This document shows, one piece after another, positions 41,656 through 49,638 of a DNA stretch of 64,000 nucleotides. The DNA is from Rhodococcus sp. 14-2470-1b (lineage in GTDB: Bacteria > Actinomycetota > Actinomycetes > Mycobacteriales > Mycobacteriaceae). The position numbers were made by a program, and so were the translations under genes. Location: the NCBI RefSeq assembly GCF_002259415.1, contig NZ_NPFY01000034.1, forward strand, positions 1 to 64,000, written 5' to 3'. Below the pieces are notes generated by a model. It was not told the DNA's origin and made no database searches. It worked only from the letters and a program-made list of their open reading frames with translations. The stretch's first letter is position 1; each line of letters opens with the position of its first letter.

Positions 41656-42770
41656 GCGGAGACCTTTCGGTTACTGCGGACGAGCAGGTAGAGGAGGAAC
41701 GGACCGCCGAGCGCGGAGGTCACGATTCCGACAGGCAACTCGACCGGAAGGATCGTGCGGGCGATCAGATCGCTGCCGACGACGAGCAAGCCGCCCATCA
41801 ACCCGGACGCGATGATCGGTGGGCCGGGAGTGCGCAGAATGCGCAGCGCGATCTGCGGTGCCGCCAACGCCACGAATCCGATGGGACCGGCAGCGGCGGT
41901 AGCAATGGCCGCGAGCGCCACCGACGCCAGAAGTAGCGTGGCCTGACCTGACTGGAGGCGCACCCCGAGCGAACGGGCGTTGTCGTCGCCGAGCCGGAGG
42001 GCGCCGAGGGTGAACGTGGAGATGATGGTGATGCCGCCGATCAGCACCAGTGCACAGAGAACCGGCCAGACCTTGCTCCAGTCCGCACCGTTCAGGGATC
42101 CGTTGAGCCACAACTGAGCACGGGAGACGTCGTTGATGTCCGCACTGATCAGCAGCCAGCCGATGGCCGCAGTGAGCATCGCATTGATGGCGATACCGAC
42201 GAGGATGAGCCGGAACCCTTCGACGCCGCGCTTCCATGCCAGCGTGTAGATGAGCACGGCGGTCAGGACACCACCGACGAGCGCTGCCAGCGGAAGGCCG
42301 ACGGTGGCCAGGATCCCGACGAACGTTCCGCCGCCACCGAGAACGATGAGCGCAACTGCGGCCGCGCTCGCACCGGCTGTGATGCCGAGAATGTCGGGGC
42401 TGGCCAGCGAGTTGCGAGAGATCGACTGGGTCACGGCGCCGGATATGCCCAGAGCCATTCCCACCAGGAGTCCGGTGAGTGAACGAGGCAGCCGAAGGTC
42501 CATCACGATGAACCTGTCGATGCGAGATCCGCCTCCGAACAGCACTTCGGTCACCTGAGGTATGGACAGCGGGAAGTCGCCGCGGCCGATGTTGATGCAG
42601 ACAACCAGGAACAGCGCCGCGAGCATCACGAGGTTGACGAGAACCATGAGCGGACGCCGAACCAGAGACAGCGGCCCGACCCGGAACGGCGGACGTGACG
42701 GGACCGTACGGACGGCGTCGGGTGCGGCAGCGCCGTTCGCCGACGCGTTCTCGGTCGAGGACGGGGTCAC
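41652..42770 (-). CDS. FecCD-family iron-chelate permease
   Basis: About 372 residues from a GTG overlapping the upstream gene's TGA by 4 bp; the longer open frame overlaps that gene. A 50-residue hydrophilic N-terminus is followed by nine or ten TM segments, with the family motifs RLPRSLTGLLVGMALGISGA, NSLASPDILGITAGASAAAV and AGPIGFVALAAPQIALRIL. The last contains the loop that docks the ATPase. It forms a heterodimeric channel with the RDD-fused permease. Substrate is by family a ferric siderophore. Confidence 0.92.
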   Translation of the reverse strand: MTPSSTENASANGAAAPDAVRTVPSRPPFRVGPLSLVRRPLMVLVNLVMLAALFLVVCINIGRGDFPLSIPQVTEVLFGGGSRIDRFIVMDLRLPRSLTGLLVGMALGISGAVTQSISRNSLASPDILGITAGASAAAVALIVLGGGGTFVGILATVGLPLAALVGGVLTAVLIYTLAWKRGVEGFRLILVGIAINAMLTAAIGWLLISADINDVSRAQLWLNGSLNGADWSKVWPVLCALVLIGGITIISTFTLGALRLGDDNARSLGVRLQSGQATLLLASVALAAIATAAAGPIGFVALAAPQIALRILRTPGPPIIASGLMGGLLVVGSDLIARTILPVELPVGIVTSALGGPFLLYLLVRSNRKVSA

Positions 42771-44242
42771 AGGCTTGCCAACTTCCGACGACGAACGAGA
42801 GCGATGAAGAACGGAGCGCCGAAGAGGGCAAGCACGATACCGACCTGCAGTTCTCCGGGGCGAACGACGACGCGGCCGATGACGTCGGCGATCATCAGCA
42901 TGACGCCTCCCATGAGTCCCGCGTACGGAACCAGCCATCGATAGTCCGGGCCGGTTACCACCCGCGCGACGTGCGGCACGACCAGACCGATGAAGGCGAT
43001 CGGACCGCAGGCAGCAGTGGCAGCACCGGTCAGCAGGGTGATGGCGATGATGCCGACGGTGCGGGTGAGCGCGATGTTGGTTCCCAGCGAGCGTGCAACG
43101 TCCTCACCGAGACTCATCACGTTGAGGCCTGGGGTGCTGGCGAGTGCGATGAGTACTCCGACGACGAGGAACGGCAGCACCTGCCAGAGGACGTCGAGCC
43201 CACGCCCGGCGACCGAACCCACCGACCAGAATCGGTAGCCGTCGAGGCTTGTCTGGTCCAACAGGACGATGGCATTGGTCATCGCGGACAGGAAGAACGC
43301 GACGCCTGCACCGGCGAGCGCGAGGTTGAGTGGGCTCGCTTTGCCGTTTCCGGCCGAGGACAGTCCGAACACGACGACGCTGGCGATTGCCGAGCCTGCG
43401 AACGCGAACCAGAGGTACTGGCTGGGCGAGTTGAAGCGGAACAGGTAGATCGACAGCACCACGAGGAACGCAGCGCCGGCATTGAGTCCGAGCAGACCCG
43501 CGTCGGCGAGTGGGTTTCGGGTGTGGCCCTGGATGAGAGCGCCTGCGATGCCGAGTGCAATTCCCACCACGAGCGCAAGAAGCGTGCGGGGGATACGCAG
43601 GCTGCGCACGATGATGTCGGTGTCGGTTCCCGTCGAACTCCACAGTGCGTGGCCGATCTCGGCGAACGTCAGCGGCCGAGCTCCGATCGCAATGCTCGCG
43701 AGGATCGCGGCGGCGAGAGCAACGGCCAGAATCACCAGGCCGAGAATGCGCCGTTTACGAATGCCTGCAACGGAGTTGTCACGTGCTATCGGCTCGAACA
43801 GTTCGTCGGCGGCCGTCTTCTCGCGTACGACCTCGGTCTCGCGTCGCCCGATGCCGAATTGGCGAAGCATCGCCCGACGCACGCCGAGTGCGTTGCCACT
43901 GCGCTCGTCACGAACGATCAGGTTCGTCCACCGCTTGCCGGTGCTCTGTCCGTCCTTACCTTCTCGGTATCCCTGATTCCACAGGAAAAGACCGACCGCA
44001 ACCGCGACGGCGATGCCACCGAACACGAACCGGTCCGCTTGCCCTCCGCCGTTGTCGTCACGGAGCGAGTCGACGATCGACCACCCGATACCCAGTGGCA
44101 GCAGCACGATCGCGAGGTCCACTACGGTCGCGGCGATGCGCGGAGACCACGGTGCTGGTCCGCGGGGTATGTCTTCCTTGGCGTAGTCGTCGTCCGGATT
44201 GGGGTGAAGGTTTCCCGAACCCAGCAATGGTGCCGTCGTCAC
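42767..44242 (-). CDS. RDD domain fused to FecCD iron-chelate permease
   Basis: A 491-residue protein, about 140 residues longer than a normal FecCD permease. Residues about 30-140 form an RDD domain: PRIAATVVDLAIVLLPLGIG, then a second TM segment, then GKDGQSTGKRWTNLIVRDER. The rest (about 160-490) is a full FecCD permease with RIPRTLLALVVGIALGIAGA, NPLADAGLLGLNAGAAFLVV and CGPIAFIGLVVPHVARVVTG. The frame is continuous, so this is a real fusion. An RDD unit may regulate or stabilise the permease. It starts the three-gene operon, upstream of which lie IdeR-like boxes. Confidence 0.88.
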   Translation of the reverse strand: MTTAPLLGSGNLHPNPDDDYAKEDIPRGPAPWSPRIAATVVDLAIVLLPLGIGWSIVDSLRDDNGGGQADRFVFGGIAVAVAVGLFLWNQGYREGKDGQSTGKRWTNLIVRDERSGNALGVRRAMLRQFGIGRRETEVVREKTAADELFEPIARDNSVAGIRKRRILGLVILAVALAAAILASIAIGARPLTFAEIGHALWSSTGTDTDIIVRSLRIPRTLLALVVGIALGIAGALIQGHTRNPLADAGLLGLNAGAAFLVVLSIYLFRFNSPSQYLWFAFAGSAIASVVVFGLSSAGNGKASPLNLALAGAGVAFFLSAMTNAIVLLDQTSLDGYRFWSVGSVAGRGLDVLWQVLPFLVVGVLIALASTPGLNVMSLGEDVARSLGTNIALTRTVGIIAITLLTGAATAACGPIAFIGLVVPHVARVVTGPDYRWLVPYAGLMGGVMLMIADVIGRVVVRPGELQVGIVLALFGAPFFIALVRRRKLASL

Positions 44243-44281
44243 TGTGTCCGTGACTCCTCACTGTGGTTTATGGATCAATCG

Positions 44282-44300
44282 TTAGGTTACGGAACCCTTC
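44282..44300 (-). promoter_or_regulatory. weak IdeR-like box upstream of the FecCD operon
   Basis: TTAGGTTACGGAACCCTTC matches 13 of 19 positions of the IdeR consensus TTAGGTTAGGCTAACCTAA, the left half perfectly. It lies 40 bases before the RDD-FecCD start. A further degenerate copy may be present at 44315-44333. Confidence 0.4.
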
Positions 44301-44383
44301 TTCATTCTGCGCGGCCAGGTAAGGCAAGCCAAGCCGAATGGGTGACGCGTCGTACATTGCGCGACCTTCTCGTCGGATTGGCA

Positions 44384-44402
44384 CATGGTTAGGCTAACCT
44401 AT
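44384..44402 (+). promoter_or_regulatory. IdeR box between -35 and -10
   Basis: CATGGTTAGGCTAACCTAT matches the IdeR consensus at 15 of 19 positions with a perfect TTAGGCTAACC core. It fills the spacer between a -35-like TTGGCA (44378-44383) and a -10-like TATCTA (44400-44405), 46 bases before the GTG of the downstream gene. Iron-loaded IdeR should repress the gene here, and possibly the divergent importer. Confidence 0.8.
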
Positions 44403-44447
44403 CTAAACAATGCAACGAAGATCGACCGTCATGAAAGGAGTGTTCCG

Positions 44448-45203
44448 GTGTCACTTGCAACAGCTGCGTCCGATGCCTGGGCCGATGTGCACCGTTCGTA
44501 CGAACACAACGGAGAGGGCAGCCCCCTGGCGCGCTCGTGCACGCGCCTTCGGGCGCTCAATCCCGACTACCCGCGCATGTATGCAGTTGCCGCGATGGCC
44601 AACGAAGGCAAGCGACGGTGGTGGCACCTCGAGACCGGACTCGAGGACGGCCGGATCGACTCGATGCTCGGTAGATCACTGGAAGATCTCGGCTCGATGG
44701 AGGCGGCCGCCCATCAGGTCGCGACGGCACTGGTGCATGCGGTCGTCGGCCGCGTCGCCGCGCTGGTGATGCTCGAAGGGCGCGCGTGGGATCCGGGAAT
44801 CGACAACCTCTGGATTCACATGGACAGCGACGGAGGTATCGACTGGGCGGGCGTGGGGTCGCCGATTCTGCGCGTGCTGCCGGACGACTCGCTCGAGTCG
44901 ACGCCCGGCACGGTGACGCTACCGTGCGAAGAGGCACTGCTCGTATGGACCGCGCACCGTTGCATCACCTCGCTGACCGCCGTCTTGCGGTCCGTCTCCG
45001 CCCGCGCACCGTTCGACGCGTCCACGTTCTGGAGCCTCGTCGGCGACTCCATCCTCGGTGCCTCGACGTACATTCCTGTACTTGCGAACACCTTTGCCTC
45101 CGACAGTGCGCGGCGTGGGCAGGCATTGCTCGATGCGTTCGTCGCCGCGGGCGCACCGGTCCGCGCCCGGCCCTGGCCGCGTACGAGACTGCGCGCCTCC
45201 TAG
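44448..45203 (+). CDS. IdeR-controlled protein, possible siderophore-iron reductase
   Basis: About 251 residues from a GTG at 44448 with AAAGGAG seven bases upstream; an earlier in-frame ATG at 44385 lies inside the IdeR box and is rejected. Notable blocks: PRMYAVAAMANEGKRRWWHL, VGRVAALVMLEGRAWDPGID, and NLWIHMDSDGGIDWAGVGSP. The length and the layout resemble FhuF-type ferric-siderophore reductases, but the C-terminal Cys cluster that binds their 2Fe-2S centre is absent. Promoter and neighbours make it part of the iron-starvation response. The function is a context-based guess. Confidence 0.6.
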   Translation: MSLATAASDAWADVHRSYEHNGEGSPLARSCTRLRALNPDYPRMYAVAAMANEGKRRWWHLETGLEDGRIDSMLGRSLEDLGSMEAAAHQVATALVHAVVGRVAALVMLEGRAWDPGIDNLWIHMDSDGGIDWAGVGSPILRVLPDDSLESTPGTVTLPCEEALLVWTAHRCITSLTAVLRSVSARAPFDASTFWSLVGDSILGASTYIPVLANTFASDSARRGQALLDAFVAAGAPVRARPWPRTRLRAS

Positions 45204-45214
45204 CCCTTGCCAAA

Positions 45215-45233
45215 TCAGGTAAGGCTAGCCTAC
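45215..45233 (+). promoter_or_regulatory. IdeR box overlapping the sRNA promoter
   Basis: TCAGGTAAGGCTAGCCTAC matches the IdeR consensus at 15 of 19 positions. It covers the spacer of a promoter with -35 TTGCCA (45207-45212), 18-base spacer and -10 TACTGT (45231-45236). No protein gene starts soon after it; the short transcript at about 45243-45345 does. Confidence 0.75.
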
Positions 45234-45242
45234 TGTTCTGAG

Positions 45243-45345
45243 TGAACCACCGGACCGCGCCGGAGTCCTGAGGGCTGCAGAGACTCCCGGTCCTTGCCAC
45301 GGCGGGCCTCACATTCTTCGAATGTGAGGCCCGCCGATCTTTGTC
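45243..45345 (+). ncRNA. candidate iron-regulated sRNA (MrsI-like)
   Basis: A predicted transcript of about 100 nt from the promoter at 45207-45236. It can form a 5' hairpin: outer stem GGACCG (45252-45257)/CGGTCC (45288-45293), inner stem GGAGTC (45262-45267)/GACTCC (45282-45287), and a 14-base loop (45268-45281). A strong terminator follows at 45301-45335 with a 16-bp stem, then GATCTTTGTC. No good coding frame is present. It lies directly upstream of the PaaI thioesterase (Rv1847 counterpart), which is where the mycobacterial iron-sparing sRNA MrsI (ncRv11846) lies between Rv1846c and Rv1847. Position, IdeR box, size and terminator agree; sequence similarity has not been checked. Confidence 0.6.
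45301..45335 (+). terminator. terminator hairpin of the sRNA candidate
   Basis: GGCGGGCCTCACATTC pairs exactly with GAATGTGAGGCCCGCC around a 3-base loop, followed by GATCTTTGTCTC. The 16-bp perfect stem with a short U-rich tract is the clearest intrinsic terminator in the window, placed about 60 bases after the predicted start of the sRNA. Confidence 0.8.
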
Positions 45346-45412
45346 TCGGCGTTCTGGTGTAGTCCTGATCTGCGCGTCGAACGTGACGACGCCAGCCGAA
45401 TCAGGAGAGTCG

Positions 45413-45871
45413 ATGAGCGAATCAACGAGCCCAGTTCCCCCGACCGTCGATCCCGCCGAAATGACGGAACTCTGCGCTCAGGGTTTCGACGGCGCAATCG
45501 GACTCGTCTACACCGAAGTGTCCGCAGATCGTGTACGCGCCACATGGGACGTGTCACCGAAACTGCATCAGCCAGCCGGAATCATGCACGGTGGCGTCCT
45601 GTGCTCGGTCGTGGAATCCATGGCCAGTATCGGAGCGAGTGTCTGGCTCGGGTCTCGCGGACACGTCGTCGGCGTGAACAACAACACCGACTTTCTACGG
45701 GCATCGAGAGAGGGAACTCTCGTCGCCGAAGCGCGTCCCATCCATCGCGGTCGCACCCAGCAGCTGTGGCAGGTCGACATCACGAACGAGGCCGGAAAAG
45801 CCGTCGCGCAGGGCAAGGTTCGATTGGCCAACATCGCCGACACCGCCTCGCTCGGTAACGCCAGAAGCTAG
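45413..45871 (+). CDS. PaaI-type hotdog thioesterase (Rv1847-like)
   Basis: A 152-residue hotdog-fold thioesterase from an ATG with AGGAGAG upstream. The family blocks are HQPAGIMHGGVLCSVVESMA at about 55-75 (the HGG turn that binds the acyl-CoA) and VVGVNNNTDFLRASREGTLV. The long N-terminus (about 1-20) is polar. It should hydrolyse an acyl- or aryl-CoA. Upstream lies the sRNA candidate, downstream the DUF6986 gene after 41 bp. It corresponds to Rv1847, which precedes urease in mycobacteria. Confidence 0.88.
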   Translation: MSESTSPVPPTVDPAEMTELCAQGFDGAIGLVYTEVSADRVRATWDVSPKLHQPAGIMHGGVLCSVVESMASIGASVWLGSRGHVVGVNNNTDFLRASREGTLVAEARPIHRGRTQQLWQVDITNEAGKAVAQGKVRLANIADTASLGNARS

Positions 45872-45912
45872 CCAGGGCAGCTCGAGGCGCGCGGTTCTGG
45901 GACACTGGCCCG

Positions 45913-47190
45913 GTGAGCAACGCACCCAGATCCGTGTCCCCGTCACAGCATGAACGCTTGTCCGAGGCTGCGCTCGACCGCATCGAGTCGATTCTCGGTC
46001 CCGTCGACGAGGCTCTCGCCGCAGATTTCCCCGGTGACCGGATCGGTGGGCAGCCGATCCACACGATCTACGTAGCCGCGTCTGCTGCCGGGGTTGACCT
46101 CACCGCGAGGTGGGGACAGCAGGCGCTGAGCTTGATCGACGAGAACCAGGACGTGTTCGATTCGATCGACACGGTCGGTGTGCTTCCACGCGTTCGAGAA
46201 GCACTGGCTACGCGGCCGATTCAAGATCTGCGCATCGACTTCGAAGACGGCTACGGCTGGCGTGCGGACGAGACCGAGGACGCGCACGCCCGCGAGGCGG
46301 GACGAACGCTCGCCTCCCTGGCTGTGGATCCGTCGGGCCCTCGATGGTGCGGCATCCGACCCAAGGGGCTGGCGCCGCACGAACGTCGCCGGGGTATCCG
46401 AACGCTCGAGCTGGTTCTCGACGGAGCCGGGGGAGTGCCGCCGGGTTTCGTGTTCACGGTGCCCAAACTCCGAGCTGCCGAGCAGGTCGATGGGGTGGTC
46501 GCCCTGTGCGAGGAGATCGAGCGCGCACATGGCCTGCCTGAGCGAGCGCTTCGCTTCGAGCTTCAGATCGAAAGTCCTCAGGCCGTCATCGGTAGTGACG
46601 GCACCGCAACGCTGGCGCGTGCCCTGGGACGCGCGGACGGGCGGTGCACCTCACTCCACTACGGCACGTACGACTACAGCGCGGCATGCGGAATCACGTC
46701 CGCTCAGCAATCCCTCGAGCATCCGGTGGCGGATCACGCGAAGGCGGTGATGCTGGCAGCCACGGCGCAGACGGGGATCTGGGTGAGCGACGGCTCGACG
46801 CAGGTGGTTCCGAGTGGGACCCCGGCCGAAGTGGACAGCGCCATCCGGCGCCACGCCGGCCTGGTGACGCGCTCCCTCCAACGCGGCTTCTATCAGGGGT
46901 GGGACATGCACCCGGCCCACCTCGCGACTCGGTGGACTGCAACGTTGTCGTTCTTCCGGTCGGCAATGCCGACGGCTGCGTCCCGGGTCGCGGCGTATCT
47001 CGACACCACGTCGAACGGCATGATGGACGAGCCTGCGACTGCTCAGGCCCTGGCCGCCGTTCTCGTCCGCGGTCTGGATTGCGGGGCGGTCGATGCCGCG
47101 GAGCTCGAGTCACTGTCGCCTCTCGTCACTCGGGAAGTTCTGCACGGACTCCTGGCTCGTACCGTGGGCGGCCCGTCGGCTCAGTCGTAG
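45913..47190 (+). CDS. DUF6986 aldolase/citrate lyase-family protein
   Basis: A 425-residue HpcH/HpaI-like TIM barrel. Motifs: IQDLRIDFEDGYGWR (metal-binding acidic residues), RFELQIESPQAVIG, SLHYGTYDYSAACGI, and GWDMHPAHLATRW near the end. The family is called aldolase or citrate-lyase-like DUF6986; reactions typically cleave or form C-C bonds next to a carboxylate through Mg2+ enolate chemistry. In some actinobacteria relatives lie among purine-ureide genes; here it precedes urease, which suits a ureide-to-glyoxylate role, but this is inference. It is not in the M. tuberculosis block. The start is a GTG. Confidence 0.75.
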   Translation: MSNAPRSVSPSQHERLSEAALDRIESILGPVDEALAADFPGDRIGGQPIHTIYVAASAAGVDLTARWGQQALSLIDENQDVFDSIDTVGVLPRVREALATRPIQDLRIDFEDGYGWRADETEDAHAREAGRTLASLAVDPSGPRWCGIRPKGLAPHERRRGIRTLELVLDGAGGVPPGFVFTVPKLRAAEQVDGVVALCEEIERAHGLPERALRFELQIESPQAVIGSDGTATLARALGRADGRCTSLHYGTYDYSAACGITSAQQSLEHPVADHAKAVMLAATAQTGIWVSDGSTQVVPSGTPAEVDSAIRRHAGLVTRSLQRGFYQGWDMHPAHLATRWTATLSFFRSAMPTAASRVAAYLDTTSNGMMDEPATAQALAAVLVRGLDCGAVDAAELESLSPLVTREVLHGLLARTVGGPSAQS

Positions 47191-47284
47191 CGATCAGCAG
47201 CCGTACCCTGCCGCAGACGGGCACACGTGCCAGAATGTCCGGTACTGCCTGCGTCGGGCAGGACGGGTTACGGATGGAGATCGA

Positions 47285-47917
47285 ATGCGGCTGACTCCGC
47301 ACGAGCAGGACCGGCTGCTCCTCAGTTACGCAGCCGAATTGGCACGTAGGCGTCGTAGTCGAGGTCGGCTCCTCAATCACCCGGAAGCCGTCGCGCTCAT
47401 CACCGATCACCTTCTCGAGGGCGCACGCGACGGAAAGTCCGTCGCCGAGCTCATGGCGTCGGGACGCGAGGTCCTGTCGGCCGACGACGTCATCAGCGGA
47501 GTTCCCGAACTACTTCCCGAGGTCCAGGTCGAAGCAACGTTCCCCGACGGCACCAAACTGATCACTGTCCATGAACCCATTTCTCCGAAACGAGGTGACG
47601 GGCACCTGATTCCAGGTGAAGTCCTCACCGAGGACGGCGTCATCGAACTGAACGAGGGTGCCGACGTCGTGACGATCGAGGTGGTCAACACCGGTGATCG
47701 CCCGGTGCAGGTGGGAAGTCACGTTCATTTCCCCCAGGCGAACGCGGCGCTGTCGTATGATCGCGCGCTGGCGCACGGACGTCGGCTGGACATTCCCGCC
47801 GGCACTGCGGTGCGGTTCGAGCCCGGCATCACCATGACAGTCTCACTCGTCCCTCTCGGCGGAACCCGAGAAGTGTACGGACTGAGTTCGAATCCTCCCG
47901 GAAAGCTCGATGTCTGA
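47285..47917 (+). CDS. ureAB: fused urease gamma-beta subunit (UreAB)
   Basis: A 210-residue fusion. Residues 1-100 are a urease gamma subunit (MRLTPHEQDRLLLSYAAELA, LNHPEAVALITDHLLEGARD), residues about 105-210 a beta subunit (PGEVLTEDGVIELNEG, VGSHVHFPQANAALSYDRAL). The two parts are one frame with no internal stop, as in the Helicobacter UreA type; M. tuberculosis has them separate. The ATG is preceded by GGAGATCGA. It forms the trimeric urease core with UreC. The ureC start overlaps its stop by one base (TGATG). Confidence 0.93.
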   Translation: MRLTPHEQDRLLLSYAAELARRRRSRGRLLNHPEAVALITDHLLEGARDGKSVAELMASGREVLSADDVISGVPELLPEVQVEATFPDGTKLITVHEPISPKRGDGHLIPGEVLTEDGVIELNEGADVVTIEVVNTGDRPVQVGSHVHFPQANAALSYDRALAHGRRLDIPAGTAVRFEPGITMTVSLVPLGGTREVYGLSSNPPGKLDV

Positions 47918-49638
47918 TGGCGCAGCTCAGTCGTTCTCGATACGCGCAGTTGTTCGGCCCCACCACCGGTGATCGAATCCGGTTGGCGGACACGGACCTT
48001 CTGATCGAAGTGACCGAGGACCGAAGTGGTGGTCCAGGACTGGCCGGGGAAGAAGCAGTCTTCGGAGGCGGAAAGGTGATCCGCGAATCGATGGGGCAGT
48101 CGCGTGCAACGCGCGCCGACGGAGCCCCCGATACCGTCATCACGGGGGTTGTCGTCGTCGACTACTGGGGAATCATCAAGGCGGATATCGGCATTCGCGA
48201 TGGGCGCATCGTCGCTCTCGGCAAAGCCGGTAACCCCGACACGATGACCGGTGTTCATCCGGACCTCGTCATCGGTCCGTCGACCGAGATCATCGCAGGT
48301 AACGGCAAGATCGTCACGGCCGGTGGAATCGACTGCCACGTGCATTTCATCTGCCCGCAGATCATGGACGAAGCGTTGGCGGGCGGAATCACCACCGTGA
48401 TCGGCGGAGGAACCGGACCTGCCGAGGGCAGCAAGGCCACGACCGTCACCCCGGGTGCCTGGCACCTGTCGAGGATGTTGGAAGCACTCGACGGTTGGCC
48501 GATGAACGTCGTCTTGCTGGGCAAGGGCAACACCGTCAGCAAAGATGCAATGTGGGAGCAGCTGCGCGCCGGCGCATCGGGTTTCAAGCTTCACGAGGAC
48601 TGGGGCTCCACTCCCGCCGCCATCGACGCGTGCCTACGCGTGTGCGAAGACGCAGGCGTGCAGGCCGCTCTGCACTCGGACACACTGAACGAGGCCGGGT
48701 TCGTCGAGACCACCCTGGATGCGATCGCGGGTCGCGGTATCCACGCCTACCACACCGAAGGCGCGGGAGGTGGCCACGCACCCGACATCATCACCGTCGC
48801 ATCGTACGGACACGTGCTGCCGAGTTCGACCAACCCCACTCGGCCGCACACGGTCAACACGCTCGACGAGCATCTCGACATGCTGATGGTGTGTCATCAC
48901 CTCAGTCCGTCCATCCCGGAGGATCTTGCCTTCGCCGAGAGCCGAATTCGGCCGTCCACCATCGCCGCCGAGGACTTGCTGCACGACATCGGTGCGATAT
49001 CCATGATCGGCAGCGACGCACAGGCCATGGGCAGGATCGGAGAGGTCGTGTTGCGCACCTGGCAGACGGCACACGTGATGAAGAAGCGACGGGGGTACCT
49101 CCCCGGGGACACCCGCGCGGACAACAATCGCGTGCAGCGTTACATCGCGAAATACACGATCTGCCCTGCCGTCGCGCACGGTCTCGACGCCGAGGTCGGT
49201 TCCATCGAACCAGGCAAGCTGGCGGACCTCGTACTGTGGGATCCGGCGTTCTTCGGTGTCCGGCCGCACGCGGTGATCAAGGGCGGGATGATCGCGTGGG
49301 CGCAGATGGGGGACGCGAACGCGTCGATCCCTACCCCTCAGCCGGAGCTGCCCAGGCCGATGTTCGGCGCATCGCCCAAGGCCGCTGCAGCCACATCGGT
49401 GCATTTCGTCGCCCCGCAGGCGATCGAGGACGGTTTGGCGGATCGACTCGACTGCGACAGACGCCTGGTTGCGGTCGGGAACGTTCGGGCGGTGGGTAAG
49501 GCCGACATGCCGCTCAACGACGCGCAGCCCCGTATCGAGGTCGATCCCGATTCGTTCACCGTGAAGATCGACGGCGACGTCTGGACCGAGCAGCCTGCGA
49601 CCGAACTCCCGATGGCGCAGAGGTACTTCCTCTTTTGA
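47917..49638 (+). CDS. ureC: urease alpha subunit
   Basis: A 573-residue urease catalytic subunit. The carbamylated nickel-bridging lysine is K224 in GASGFKLHEDWG; other nickel ligands lie in GGIDCHVHFICP and HSDTLNE, and the flap Cys326-His327 in MVCHHLSPSIPEDLAFAESR. It hydrolyses urea to ammonia and carbamate in the cytoplasm using two Ni2+. The operon also holds ureF, ureG and ureD; no ureE is present, as in mycobacteria. The full length and all key residues suggest an active enzyme. Confidence 0.97.
   Translation: MAQLSRSRYAQLFGPTTGDRIRLADTDLLIEVTEDRSGGPGLAGEEAVFGGGKVIRESMGQSRATRADGAPDTVITGVVVVDYWGIIKADIGIRDGRIVALGKAGNPDTMTGVHPDLVIGPSTEIIAGNGKIVTAGGIDCHVHFICPQIMDEALAGGITTVIGGGTGPAEGSKATTVTPGAWHLSRMLEALDGWPMNVVLLGKGNTVSKDAMWEQLRAGASGFKLHEDWGSTPAAIDACLRVCEDAGVQAALHSDTLNEAGFVETTLDAIAGRGIHAYHTEGAGGGHAPDIITVASYGHVLPSSTNPTRPHTVNTLDEHLDMLMVCHHLSPSIPEDLAFAESRIRPSTIAAEDLLHDIGAISMIGSDAQAMGRIGEVVLRTWQTAHVMKKRRGYLPGDTRADNNRVQRYIAKYTICPAVAHGLDAEVGSIEPGKLADLVLWDPAFFGVRPHAVIKGGMIAWAQMGDANASIPTPQPELPRPMFGASPKAAAATSVHFVAPQAIEDGLADRLDCDRRLVAVGNVRAVGKADMPLNDAQPRIEVDPDSFTVKIDGDVWTEQPATELPMAQRYFLF

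Noticed and set aside
44385..44447. ATG at 44385 as start of the iron-regulated gene
   Set aside because: It lies inside the IdeR box between -35 and -10 and lacks a ribosome-binding site; the GTG at 44448 has AAAGGAG.
45242..45271. Nine-codon leader frame in the sRNA region
   Set aside because: GTG-started and very short, no ribosome-binding site, and it falls in the base-paired hairpin; the noncoding RNA reading is better supported.
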